NCBI GenBank assembly: GCA_965603075.1
Contig: CBFDBO010000006.1
Span: 62,001-126,000 of the forward strand
Source: JABJOR01 sp965603075
GTDB taxonomy: Bacteria; Pseudomonadota; Alphaproteobacteria; Rhodospirillales; Casp-alpha2
Reading direction: 5' to 3'
DNA length: 64,000 nt
The first letter of the stretch is position 1, and the number at the start of each line of letters is the position of its first letter. A program made the translations under genes and the position numbers. Under the pieces are notes generated by a model that did not search any database, had not been told where the DNA came from, and worked only from the letters and a program-made list of their open reading frames with translations. Shown here piece after piece: positions 1 through 8,870 of the stretch.

Positions 1-279
1 TACAAACAACACGGAAATACCATCAAGACCTAAGTGGAAGGAAATTCCGAAGTCTGGCATCCACTCATATTTCTCAACGAATTGAAAATCAGCTGTACTG
101 GTATCAAATAAAGGCCACAAGAACAGCGATACAATAAGCGTTGTTAGGCTTGTCCAAAGAGCAACATAACGGGCATTTCGAGCAACGATTTTTTCATCAC
201 CACGAATGGCAAAAGTAATCAACGCGCCAATGAGCGGGATGGCAATCAGGAGCGACAGGATAGGAAATTCACTCATCAT
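1..279 (-). CDS. nuoM: NADH-quinone oxidoreductase subunit M, N-terminal part (cut by window edge)
   Basis: This is the first 93 codons of a proton-pumping membrane subunit of complex I (antiporter-like family). The reading begins MMSEFPILSLLIAIPLIGAL, a hydrophobic first helix typical of NuoM, and stays open to base 1. Its position directly behind nuoL, with only a few bases between the nuoL stop and this ATG, matches the usual nuo order. Two ATGs stand in tandem (277-279 and 274-276) and either could be used. The remainder, and presumably nuoN, lie outside the window. Identification rests on sequence character plus context. Confidence 0.9.
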   Translation of the reverse strand, partial: MMSEFPILSLLIAIPLIGALITFAIRGDEKIVARNARYVALWTSLTTLIVSLFLWPLFDTSTADFQFVEKYEWMPDFGISFHLGLDGISVLFV

Positions 280-282
280 AAA

Positions 283-2244
283 TCAACCCACATTTGAGAA
301 CAGATACCAGGTAATCAGCACCACAACACCGATCAACATACTGAAGGCATAGTGGTAGAGATAACCTGTTTGAAGGGAGGCCGCGCGTTTGGCCATATGG
401 CGAACGGCTGCTGAAATACCATCGGGGCCGATACCATCGATAATGGTACCATCACCGACTTTCCACAATTGCCGACCCAGATAAAAGCTCGGACGAACAA
501 AAATTTTGTCGTACAGTTCATCGAAGTACCATTTGTTAAAGGAAATGGCATAAACAACGGGCATAGCTTCTGCCAATTTGGCAGGTAAATCTGTACGCTT
601 GATGTAGAAAATATACGCCAGCAAAACACCCAGCACACCAACGACAAGCGGAGAAAGTTTAACCCACAATGGTACGTGATGCGCATTTTCCAAAGCCGGA
701 TGGCTTTCCAGGATCAAGATAGCGTTGCCCCAGAATTGTTCGGCGTTTTCGCCAACGAAATTATTATACCCGGCCCAACCAGCAAGCACAGCACCCGTTG
801 CCAGAAACATCAATGGTATAACCATGACTTTGGGGCTTTCGTGAACATGGGCCATAACTTTTTCGTCGGCGCGTGGTTTGCCGTGGAATGTCATAAAAAG
901 TAGTCGCCAAGAATAGAAGGCGGTTAAAAATGCAGCCAATAAACCAAGATAGAATGCATAGTTACCAACGCCCGTATGGGCGCCATAAGCGGCCTCTAAT
1001 ACGATATCTTTGGAATAGAACCCGGCGAATGGCGGCACACCAGCCAGTGCTAAATTACCAATCCACATAAGCGCGTAAGTAACGGGGATTAGTTTCCAGA
1101 TACCGCCCATTTTACGCATGTCTTGCTCGTCTGACATTGCATGAATGACGGAACCTGCACCTAAGAACAACAAAGCCTTAAAGAAGCCGTGAGTCATTAA
1201 ATGGAAGACCCCAGCGGAATAGGCAGAAACACCGCAAGCAAAGAACATATAACCAAGCTGAGAACAGGTTGAATACGCAATAACCCGTTTGATGTCGTTT
1301 TGCGTACAAGCCACGGTAGCAGCAAAGATAGCCGTAGAGGCACCAACGATGGTCACCACCGCCAAAGCCACATCAGAATATTCAAAGATCGGTGAAAGCC
1401 GAGCAACCATAAAGACACCCGCCGTCACCATAGTCGCCGCGTGGATCAATGCTGAAACCGGGGTTGGACCTTCCATGGCATCGGGTAACCATGTGTGCAA
1501 GCCAAGCTGGGCTGATTTACCCATGGCACCGACAAACAACAGCAAACAAGCAATGGTCAGTGCGTGGAATTCATAACTGAAGACAACCAATGTGGCTTCG
1601 GCTTGAGAACTAGCGGCGGCAAAGATTTCATCTAAGTTTACAGTATCGAAAATCATATAAACCGCGAAGATACCCAGTACGAAACCAAAATCCCCTACTC
1701 TGTTGACCACGAAAGCCTTAATAGCCGCAGCATTAGCAGAAGGTTTGTGGTGCCAGAAACCGATCAATAAATAAGAAGCTAGTCCCACGCCTTCCCAGCC
1801 AAAGAACATTTGGACTAGATTATCGGCGGTGATCAGGGTCAACATGAAGAATGTAAATAAGCTCAGATAAGCCATGAACCGGGGAACATGGGCATCGTGA
1901 TGCATGTAGCCAATGGAATAAACATGAACCATCGCCGATACATACGTCACCACAATCATCATGACAGCGGTCAGGGTATCAACTTTTATTGCCCACGATA
2001 CTTCAAGAGAACCTGAATCGATCCACGTGAATAAGTTAATGGTGGTGGCATTACCGTTTAAGCCAACATCTATAAAGACAAACGTAGAGGCAATGGCAGA
2101 ACCGATTAAACCAGCACACGTAACCCACTGTGCCATCGTATCGATCTGATGGCTGCGCGCTGTGTCGCTACCATGACGCATGAAGGCAAGAATACCGGCA
2201 ATAAGAGCGCCAAGTAGGGGCAGGAATACAACGGAAGTTATCAT
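283..2244 (-). CDS. nuoL: NADH-quinone oxidoreductase subunit L
   Basis: NuoL is the distal antiporter-like proton channel of complex I in the inner membrane, with a long lateral helix that clamps the membrane arm. The 653-residue product has many hydrophobic segments and the conserved core HTWLPDAMEGPTPVSALIHA around residues 250-270, followed by the KRVIAYST motif of the Mrp/antiporter family. Length is normal for the family. The start has an AGGAAA ribosome site about 5 bases upstream and follows nuoK after 8 bases, so translation is probably coupled. No irregularity seen. Confidence 0.97.
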   Translation of the reverse strand: MITSVVFLPLLGALIAGILAFMRHGSDTARSHQIDTMAQWVTCAGLIGSAIASTFVFIDVGLNGNATTINLFTWIDSGSLEVSWAIKVDTLTAVMMIVVTYVSAMVHVYSIGYMHHDAHVPRFMAYLSLFTFFMLTLITADNLVQMFFGWEGVGLASYLLIGFWHHKPSANAAAIKAFVVNRVGDFGFVLGIFAVYMIFDTVNLDEIFAAASSQAEATLVVFSYEFHALTIACLLLFVGAMGKSAQLGLHTWLPDAMEGPTPVSALIHAATMVTAGVFMVARLSPIFEYSDVALAVVTIVGASTAIFAATVACTQNDIKRVIAYSTCSQLGYMFFACGVSAYSAGVFHLMTHGFFKALLFLGAGSVIHAMSDEQDMRKMGGIWKLIPVTYALMWIGNLALAGVPPFAGFYSKDIVLEAAYGAHTGVGNYAFYLGLLAAFLTAFYSWRLLFMTFHGKPRADEKVMAHVHESPKVMVIPLMFLATGAVLAGWAGYNNFVGENAEQFWGNAILILESHPALENAHHVPLWVKLSPLVVGVLGVLLAYIFYIKRTDLPAKLAEAMPVVYAISFNKWYFDELYDKIFVRPSFYLGRQLWKVGDGTIIDGIGPDGISAAVRHMAKRAASLQTGYLYHYAFSMLIGVVVLITWYLFSNVG

Positions 2245-2252
2245 GATATTTC

Positions 2253-2564
2253 CTAGCCCTTCATCATGTTGACATCTTCAACCGCAATGGAACCACGGTT
2301 TCGGAAGTAAATTACAAGAATAGCCAACCCGATGGCGGCTTCAGCCGCTGCTACGGTTAACACAAAGATGGTGAAAACCTGTCCCACCAAATCATGCAGA
2401 TGCGATGAAAAGGCAACCAGGTTGATGTTCACAGCCAGCAACATCAGTTCAATGGACATCATAATAACGATGATGTTCTTACGATTGATAAAGATACCAA
2501 AGATTCCAATGGTAAAGATAATTGCCGCAACCGTCAGGTAATGGGATAAACCGATTTCTAACAT
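2253..2564 (-). CDS. nuoK: NADH-quinone oxidoreductase subunit K
   Basis: NuoK is a small three-helix membrane subunit of complex I that helps form a proton path next to NuoJ. The 103-residue sequence begins MLEIGLSHYLTVAAIIFTIG and carries the conserved acidic helix SIELMLLAVNINLVAFS and the AAEAAIGLAILV segment, whose Glu residues are those known to matter for proton translocation in the family. Its ATG shares one base with the nuoJ stop (TAATG), so the two are translationally coupled. Confidence 0.97.
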   Translation of the reverse strand: MLEIGLSHYLTVAAIIFTIGIFGIFINRKNIIVIMMSIELMLLAVNINLVAFSSHLHDLVGQVFTIFVLTVAAAEAAIGLAILVIYFRNRGSIAVEDVNMMKG

Positions 2565-3169
2565 TAGATACCCTTCCCTGTTTTGACTTTGACCATTTTA
2601 ATGGTGTCCTCTGGACGGCGGGCGATTTGATCGGCGATCACCTGTTTGCGAACGCCGGTACGGCGACGATGGGTTAAGACAATGGCACCCACCATGGCGA
2701 TTAACAGAATTATGCCAGATGCCTGGAATAGGTAGAGATAATCTGTATACAAAATTCGTCCGATCGCGTGGGTATTGGTTAGATCAGCCGGTATGGGGGC
2801 CGCTGCCGTTGCAATGGCTTGCGGTGTAATAACCCATCCCCCTAGGACGAGGAATAATTCACCAAGCAAGATCACACCGATCAGTCCACCAATAGGTAGA
2901 TACCGCAAGAAACCTTGACGCAGTTCAACAAAGTTGATGTCGAGCATCATGACCACAAACATAAATAGAACCGCAACCGCGCCCACATAAACAATGATTA
3001 GGATCATCGCGAGGAATTCAGCCCCTAAGAGGATGAACAGCCCTGCTGAATTAAAGAATGCAAGGATCAAGAATAAAACGGAATGAACCGGGTTGCGGGA
3101 CGAAATCACCATCAGAGCGGAAAAAACAGTGATCGTCGCAAACAAATAGAACGCAAGAGAGACAATCAT
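2564..3169 (-). CDS. nuoJ: NADH-quinone oxidoreductase subunit J
   Basis: NuoJ is a membrane subunit of complex I lining the proton path together with NuoK and NuoA. From the chosen start the product is 201 residues, opening MIVSLAFYLFATITVFSALM, with five hydrophobic segments and the conserved EFLAMILIIVYVGAVAVLFMF helix region. An in-frame ATG 42 bases further upstream exists, but it would add a basic, non-conserved leader encoded by a small tandem repeat; the chosen ATG has AAGGGGG about 5 bases upstream. It is separated from nuoI by 164 bases, the largest gap in the operon apart from nuoB-nuoC. Confidence 0.94.
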   Translation of the reverse strand: MIVSLAFYLFATITVFSALMVISSRNPVHSVLFLILAFFNSAGLFILLGAEFLAMILIIVYVGAVAVLFMFVVMMLDINFVELRQGFLRYLPIGGLIGVILLGELFLVLGGWVITPQAIATAAAPIPADLTNTHAIGRILYTDYLYLFQASGIILLIAMVGAIVLTHRRRTGVRKQVIADQIARRPEDTIKMVKVKTGKGI

Positions 3170-3188
3170 AACAGCCCCCTTCCGTGCT

Positions 3189-3225
3189 CTTTTCCATACA
3201 CTCTTTCGCATACTTTTTCGTATAC
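3189..3225. repeat. Imperfect ~12-base tandem repeat upstream of nuoJ
   Basis: Three imperfect copies of a unit like TCTTTCGCATAC lie end to end in the 164-base gap between nuoI and nuoJ (3170-3333). The clearest pair is 3202-3213 and 3214-3225, and a more divergent copy precedes them. The rest of the gap shows no gene and no clear promoter. Confidence 0.5.
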
Positions 3226-3333
3226 TGTGTTATGGGTCTTGGTCAGCATATAATTCATGCTCCCCCGGTGCTCCTCATTGATCATCAATTTCAAATTTCG
3301 CATGTTTAATTTGTCTCTTTTTATCAGTGCTGC

Positions 3334-3822
3334 TTAACGGTACGGCGCGTCGGCGTTAATCCGTGCGGCCAGTTCCGTTTCCCATCTGTCCCCATTGGCA
3401 AGCAGTTTGGATTTGTTGTACATGAGTTCTTCACGGGTTTCTGTGGAGAATTCAAAATTTGGTCCTTCGACAATGGCATCTACAGGACAAGCTTCCTGAC
3501 AGAAACCACAGTAGATGCATTTTAGCATGTCAATGTCATAACGGGTTGTACGGCGTGTGCCGTCATCACGCGGGGCCGATTCAATAGTGATGGCTTGCGC
3601 GGGGCAAATGGCTTCGCATAGTTTACAGGCAATGCACCGTTCTTCCCCATCGGGATAGCGACGTAAGGCATGCTCGCCACGGAATCGAGGGCTTAAATGG
3701 CCTTTTTCATAGGGATAGTTCAGGGTGACTTTCTTGCGGAACATATACCGTAAGGTCAACGCCATACCGGCGAATAATTCTGCTAAGAAGACAGAGCGAA
3801 TACCGTTTGCAATAAAACTCAT
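3334..3822 (-). CDS. nuoI: NADH-quinone oxidoreductase subunit I (two 4Fe-4S clusters)
   Basis: NuoI is the ferredoxin-like subunit at the membrane interface of complex I that holds clusters N6a and N6b and passes electrons toward NuoB. The 162-residue product contains the two expected cysteine motifs, CIACKLCEAICP and CIYCGFCQEACP, separated by about 39 residues. The N-terminal FRKKVTLNYPYEKG and SPRFRGEHALRRYP stretches are typical of alphaproteobacterial and mitochondrial (TYKY) forms. It follows nuoH after 11 bases. Confidence 0.98.
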   Translation of the reverse strand: MSFIANGIRSVFLAELFAGMALTLRYMFRKKVTLNYPYEKGHLSPRFRGEHALRRYPDGEERCIACKLCEAICPAQAITIESAPRDDGTRRTTRYDIDMLKCIYCGFCQEACPVDAIVEGPNFEFSTETREELMYNKSKLLANGDRWETELAARINADAPYR

Positions 3823-3833
3823 AATCCTACTCC

Positions 3834-4880
3834 TTACCCTGCCATACCGGGGGCCAAATCAAAGCCCACCAGAACACCTGCAACAATAATAACACCGGCC
3901 AAAGTTAATGGCAGAAAGACTTTCCAACCCAACCGCATGAGCTGATCATATCTATAACGCGGGAATGAGGCCCGGATCCAGATAAAGACAAACAAACAAA
4001 ACGCAATTTTAAGGGCCAGCCAAAACGGACCGGGCAACCAATTAAACGGTGCGATATCAAAGGGAGGCAACCAGCCGCCCAAGAACAGGATTGATGTCAT
4101 TGCTGACATCATGATCATGTTGGCGTATTCCCCAAGGAAGAACAGCGCGAAAGTCATGGAGGAATATTCAACGTTAAATCCAGATACCAGCTCAGATTCT
4201 GCTTCAGGTAAATCAAACGGATGACGGTTTGTTTCGGCAACCGTCGAGATAAAGAAGATCACCGCCATAGGCAATAACGGGAATACATGCCAATTGAACA
4301 AGCCGTATTCGCCTTGTTGTGCCATTACAATATCGCTTAGGTTTAAAGAACCCACGAGCATGAGCACCGTGATAATGGCAAAACCCATGGCCAGTTCATA
4401 GGACACCATTTGTGCCGATGAGCGAAGAGAACCTAAGAACGCATACATGGAGTTAGAAGCCCAACCCGCCATGAGAACGCCATATACACCCAGCGATGAC
4501 ACCGCAAAGATGAAGAGGATGCCAACATTAAGATCAGCCAAAACAAGTCCGGCACTGAACGGGATAACCGACCAAGCCAGTAATGCGAGAATTAAGGTCA
4601 GCATGGGGGCCAGGATAAAGACGGCCCGGCTTGCGCCCGTTGGAATGATGGTTTCTTTCAGGAATAATTTTAAACCATCGGCAATAGGCTGCAACAGACC
4701 AAATGGACCCACCACATTGGGGCCTTTGCGAAGCTGCATGGCACCAATAATTTTGCGTTCTGCGTACGTCAGATAGGCAACACACAACATAACCGGACCT
4801 ACAATGGCAACGATCTTAATGATGATCCATGCCAGTGGCCACAATGTGCTATGCCAAAGCTCCATAAAGGTATCAACCAT
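3834..4880 (-). CDS. nuoH: NADH-quinone oxidoreductase subunit H
   Basis: NuoH is the membrane subunit that forms the quinone-access chamber and joins the peripheral and membrane arms of complex I. The product (348 residues from this start) has about eight hydrophobic helices, the conserved YAERKIIGAMQLRKGPNVVG loop near residue 50, and the ETNRHPFDLPEAESELVSGF loop near residue 220. The chosen ATG overlaps the nuoG stop (ATGGTTGA) and has AAGGAAAGACAGG upstream. A farther in-frame ATG at 4913 would overlap nuoG by 41 bases and is less likely. Confidence 0.96.
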   Translation of the reverse strand: MVDTFMELWHSTLWPLAWIIIKIVAIVGPVMLCVAYLTYAERKIIGAMQLRKGPNVVGPFGLLQPIADGLKLFLKETIIPTGASRAVFILAPMLTLILALLAWSVIPFSAGLVLADLNVGILFIFAVSSLGVYGVLMAGWASNSMYAFLGSLRSSAQMVSYELAMGFAIITVLMLVGSLNLSDIVMAQQGEYGLFNWHVFPLLPMAVIFFISTVAETNRHPFDLPEAESELVSGFNVEYSSMTFALFFLGEYANMIMMSAMTSILFLGGWLPPFDIAPFNWLPGPFWLALKIAFCLFVFIWIRASFPRYRYDQLMRLGWKVFLPLTLAGVIIVAGVLVGFDLAPGMAG

Positions 4881-6936
4881 TGGTACCTGTCTTTCCTTGG
4901 GTGTTAGTAACATAAACGTCCGTACATTCAGCCATCGTGACTGATGAGCGGCTGATGGGGTCGCTCATATAATAATTATCGATGCTTGAACTGAAGATCA
5001 GATCAACCAGATCACCTTTGGTTCCACATGCTTCCAACTTAGCGGGTGAAACAGTATCATAATTGGCAAATACCGGATTGATCTCAATCATGCGCTGGCG
5101 TACTTCTGCGACATTGTTGTATTGCAAAGATTTACCGAGGGCATCAGAGAGGGCGCGAATGATTGTCCAATCTTCACGCGCGTCACCCGGTGCAAAGACC
5201 GCGCGGGCTGAAAGCTGTACTCGGCCTTCGGTATTAACATAGGTGGCTTCTTTTTCGGTGTATGCAGCACCCGGTAAAATCACATCGGCGACGTGCGCAC
5301 CGTGATCGCCATGGTGTCCTTGATAAACCACAAAGGCTTTATTGAGGTTTCTATTATTGAAATCATCAGCGGCAAGAAGGAAAACTGTATCGACCTTACC
5401 ATTTTCGGCACCTGCCAGAATGCCAGCATAATCAAGTCCGCCATCCGTTGGAACAAATCCGATATCAAGACCACCCACACGACCCGCTGCATTATGAAGA
5501 ACGTTGAAACCGTTCCAATCACCGACAACCATATTATACTTGGTGGCAATTTCATGGGCCAGTGCCAGAATGGCGGCACCGTCTGTGCGCTCAATAGCCC
5601 CCATGCCAATGATTAACATTGGACGTTCAGCGCTCTTTAGTACTTTTGCAAAGTCACCTTTGCCTGCGGCTAATTCTTTTAAGACTTCCGGACCGGCACC
5701 TAAATTATTGTGTTTATAAGTTAAATCAACATCTGGACCAACGGACGCCACTTGGAACCCACCTTTAATAAAACGCTTACGGATACGCGCGTTAATAATA
5801 GGGGCTTCAATGCGGGGATTGGTGCCGATTAACAAACAGGCGTCGGCTTCTTCAATCCCGGCGATTGTTGTATTAAATGTGTAGGAAGCACGGTTGGAAG
5901 CATCAAGGGCAGCACCATCACCACGACAGTCCATATTAGAGGAACCAAGAGCTGTCATCAGGTCTTTTAATGCGGTCATTGATTCCACATCAGCTTGATC
6001 GCCAGCAATAGCTGCGATTTTGGAGCCGTCTTTACCGTTAACTTGGGCGGCGATGGCCTCGAAGGCTTCGCCCCAAGTGGCTTCTTGTAATTTGCCGTTC
6101 TTTTTGACGTAAGGACGATCAAGTCGACGTTTAGATAGACCATCACAGGCATAGCGCGATTTATCACCCAGCCATTCCTCGTTCACGTCTTCATTCAATC
6201 GCGGCATAATGCGTAAGACTTCTGCGCCACGGCTATCAATTCGGATAGCGGACCCCACAGCGTCCATTGCATCAATGGATTCAGTTTTGCGCATTTCCCA
6301 TGAACGGGCTTTATTTGAATACGGTTTAGAGTTTAACGCACCAACGGGACAGACATCGACCAGGTTGCCGGAGAGTTCTGATGCCAAGGCCTTTTCCACA
6401 TAAGTGCCGATTTCAATATGCTCACCCCGACCAATGGTTCCTAATTCAGGAACACCCGCAATTTCACGAGCAAATCGAATGCAGCGTGTGCATTGGATAC
6501 ACCGGGTCATACTAGTTTTGATCAATGGCCCCATGTACTTGTCTTCGACAATACGCTTTTCTTCTTCAAACTGGGTTTTGTCAGTGCCGTAACCAATGGA
6601 TTGATCTTGCAGATCGCACTCGCCACCTTGATCGCAAATCGGGCAATCAAGGGGATGGTTGATCAGCAATAATTCCATGACGTTGTTGCGCATTTTGCGC
6701 ACTTCTGGGGAGTTGGTGGTGATAACCATCCCCTCGCCCACGGGCATTGCGCAAGACGCAATTGGCTTAGGTGCCCGTTCCATATGAACCAGACACATGC
6801 GACAGTTGCCCGCTATGGACAGACGCTCATGATAACAAAAACGGGGAATTTCGATGCCAATGGTTTCGCATGCCTGAAGCACAGTCATGCCACCCTCAAC
6901 TTCTACTTCCTGTCCATCAATTGTCAGCTTTGTCAT
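4873..6936 (-). CDS. nuoG: NADH-quinone oxidoreductase subunit G
   Basis: NuoG is the large iron-sulfur subunit of the NADH-oxidising arm. The 687-residue product has an N-terminal 2Fe-2S domain (CYHERLSIAGNCRMC), the His/Cys segment with CPICDQGGECDLQD, and a 4Fe-4S pair (CIQCTRCIRFARE and CPVGAL), followed by a molybdopterin-oxidoreductase-like fold that normally binds no molybdenum in this subunit. Length agrees with alphaproteobacterial and mitochondrial 75 kDa homologues. It sits 9 bases after nuoF and overlaps nuoH by 8 bases. Confidence 0.97.
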   Translation of the reverse strand: MTKLTIDGQEVEVEGGMTVLQACETIGIEIPRFCYHERLSIAGNCRMCLVHMERAPKPIASCAMPVGEGMVITTNSPEVRKMRNNVMELLLINHPLDCPICDQGGECDLQDQSIGYGTDKTQFEEEKRIVEDKYMGPLIKTSMTRCIQCTRCIRFAREIAGVPELGTIGRGEHIEIGTYVEKALASELSGNLVDVCPVGALNSKPYSNKARSWEMRKTESIDAMDAVGSAIRIDSRGAEVLRIMPRLNEDVNEEWLGDKSRYACDGLSKRRLDRPYVKKNGKLQEATWGEAFEAIAAQVNGKDGSKIAAIAGDQADVESMTALKDLMTALGSSNMDCRGDGAALDASNRASYTFNTTIAGIEEADACLLIGTNPRIEAPIINARIRKRFIKGGFQVASVGPDVDLTYKHNNLGAGPEVLKELAAGKGDFAKVLKSAERPMLIIGMGAIERTDGAAILALAHEIATKYNMVVGDWNGFNVLHNAAGRVGGLDIGFVPTDGGLDYAGILAGAENGKVDTVFLLAADDFNNRNLNKAFVVYQGHHGDHGAHVADVILPGAAYTEKEATYVNTEGRVQLSARAVFAPGDAREDWTIIRALSDALGKSLQYNNVAEVRQRMIEINPVFANYDTVSPAKLEACGTKGDLVDLIFSSSIDNYYMSDPISRSSVTMAECTDVYVTNTQGKTGTNG

Positions 6937-6945
6937 ATTCTACAC

Positions 6946-8238
6946 TCACTCAGCCGCATTGGCCGTTTTGGTGGCCTGAAAATTGTTAATACGTTCTTCC
7001 ATCTCGGGTCGGAAGTTTTTGATTAAACCCTGAATTGGCCATGCTGCAGCGTCCCCGAGGGCGCAAATAGTATGACCTTCAATCTTACGCGAAACTTCTT
7101 CAAGTAGGTCAATTTCGTCAATAGAAGCATTACCGGTTTTCATGCGTTCCATCATGCGCCACATCCAACCCGTACCTTCACGACACGGAGTGCACTGGCC
7201 ACAACTTTCGTGTTTGTAGAATCGGGACAATCGTGTGATAGCGGCGATCACATCTGTGGAGTTGTCCATGACCATGACGGCCGCTGTGCCAAGTCCAGAC
7301 TTAACAGCGCTAAGCGCATCGAAATCCATCGTGATCGTTGAACATATGTCTCGGCGGATCATAGGAACGGACGCACCGCCCGGAATGACAGCTTGAAGGT
7401 TGTCCCATCCACCAATAACGCCACCAGCATGTTTTTCGATAAGCTCTTTAAGGGGGATGCCCATTTCTTCTTCAACGGTGCAAGGATTGTTCACATGACC
7501 GGAAATATTGAAAAGCTTAGTACCCGTATTGTTTGGCTTGCCTAGTCCAGAGAACCAACCGGGTCCACGACGAAGGATGGCTGGGACCACAGCGATGGAT
7601 TCCACATTATTCACGGTTGTCGGGCAACCCCACGCACCAACGTTGGCGGGGAATGGTGGCTTCAGACGCGGTTGACCTTTTTTGCCTTCTAAAGATTGGA
7701 TCAGGGCAGATTCCTCGCCACACACATAAGCACCCGCGCCCATATGAATATAAAAATCAAAATCCCAACCAGAACCACAGGCATTTTTACCAATTAAACC
7801 AGCGGCGTAGGCTTCATCGACAGCTTTTTGTAGCGCCACACCTTCGTTATAAAATTCGCCACGTATATAACAATACGCTGCGTGCGCTTGCATGGTGAAG
7901 CTGGCGATCAGTGCGCCTTCAATTAATTTGTGAGGATCATGACGCAGGATATCACGGTCTTTACAGGTGCCCGGCTCGCCTTCATCGGCATTGATAACCA
8001 GATAATGAGGGCGCTCGCCTACTTCTTTGGGCATAAACGACCATTTCATGCCTGTACTGAAACCAGCACCACCGCGACCGCGTAGACCAGAGGCTTTCAT
8101 TTCATCAATGATGGTTTCGCTGCCGCGTTCTAATATGACCTTTGTGCCATCCCAATCACCACGGGATTGCGCACCCGCAAGTGTGCACTCTTTAAGGCCA
8201 TAGATATTTGTGAAGATACGATCTGAATCTTTTAACAT
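6946..8238 (-). CDS. nuoF: NADH-quinone oxidoreductase subunit F (FMN, NADH binding)
   Basis: NuoF binds NADH and FMN and holds cluster N3, making it the electron entry point of complex I. The 430-residue product shows the glycine-rich GRGGAGFSTGMKW nucleotide/FMN site near residue 55, the GAGAYVCGEESALIQSLEG stretch, and the cluster ligands SCGQCTPCREGTGW with a distal Cys in TICALGD. Its ATG overlaps the nuoE stop (TGATG), which indicates coupled translation within the E-F-G module. Confidence 0.98.
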   Translation of the reverse strand: MLKDSDRIFTNIYGLKECTLAGAQSRGDWDGTKVILERGSETIIDEMKASGLRGRGGAGFSTGMKWSFMPKEVGERPHYLVINADEGEPGTCKDRDILRHDPHKLIEGALIASFTMQAHAAYCYIRGEFYNEGVALQKAVDEAYAAGLIGKNACGSGWDFDFYIHMGAGAYVCGEESALIQSLEGKKGQPRLKPPFPANVGAWGCPTTVNNVESIAVVPAILRRGPGWFSGLGKPNNTGTKLFNISGHVNNPCTVEEEMGIPLKELIEKHAGGVIGGWDNLQAVIPGGASVPMIRRDICSTITMDFDALSAVKSGLGTAAVMVMDNSTDVIAAITRLSRFYKHESCGQCTPCREGTGWMWRMMERMKTGNASIDEIDLLEEVSRKIEGHTICALGDAAAWPIQGLIKNFRPEMEERINNFQATKTANAAE

Positions 8239-8870
8239 CAGTTCTTTCCTTCACTATCAATTAGGCTTGTTAATCCACCGTTTGGCTCGGAACTTGAACG
8301 ACCGTTCTGCGGGCCATGTTTAATGCTTTCGCCGTTTTTGATGGCATTGAGAATGCGATCGACATCTTCTGGCGATAAATCTTCGTAGAAATCATCACCG
8401 ATTTGCATCATTGGGGCGTTCACACAGGCACCAAGACATTCGGTCTCTGTCATGGTGAACATACCGTCTTCAGACGTGCCGCCAAAATCAGTGCCGGTTA
8501 CAGATTTACACTTGGATACGATCTCATCGGAACCACGCAGCCAGCATGGTAAGCTGGTACAAATTTGCACGTGGTGTTTACCGACGGGTTTGAGATTGTA
8601 CATGGTATAAAATGTTGCGACCTCAAATACTCTAATTTCAGGCATGTCGAGGATTTCAGCGACATGAACCATGGCCGCATAGGGTAACCAATTATCATTC
8701 TGGCGTTGCGCTAAATCAAGCAGTGGCATACAGGCGCTGGCTTGCTTGCCCTCGGGGTACTTGGCGATATATGCCGTTACCTGTTCCCTGTTTTCAGCCG
8801 TGAAAGCAAAGCTTGTCGGCTGGTCCACGGGTTGGTTAAAGGGGCTTGTATTGTGACTATGTTCACTCAT
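8238..8870 (-). CDS. nuoE: NADH-quinone oxidoreductase subunit E
   Basis: NuoE is the thioredoxin-fold 2Fe-2S subunit of the NADH dehydrogenase module. The 210-residue product has the expected four ligands in CTSLPC and CLGACVNAP and the preceding ATFYTMYNLKPVG segment. It is longer than the enterobacterial protein because of a C-terminal tail (GPQNGRSSSEPNGGLTSL), which as far as I know is normal in alphaproteobacteria and mitochondria. It overlaps nuoD by 4 bases (ATGA) and nuoF by 1 base. Confidence 0.97.
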   Translation of the reverse strand: MSEHSHNTSPFNQPVDQPTSFAFTAENREQVTAYIAKYPEGKQASACMPLLDLAQRQNDNWLPYAAMVHVAEILDMPEIRVFEVATFYTMYNLKPVGKHHVQICTSLPCWLRGSDEIVSKCKSVTGTDFGGTSEDGMFTMTETECLGACVNAPMMQIGDDFYEDLSPEDVDRILNAIKNGESIKHGPQNGRSSSEPNGGLTSLIDSEGKN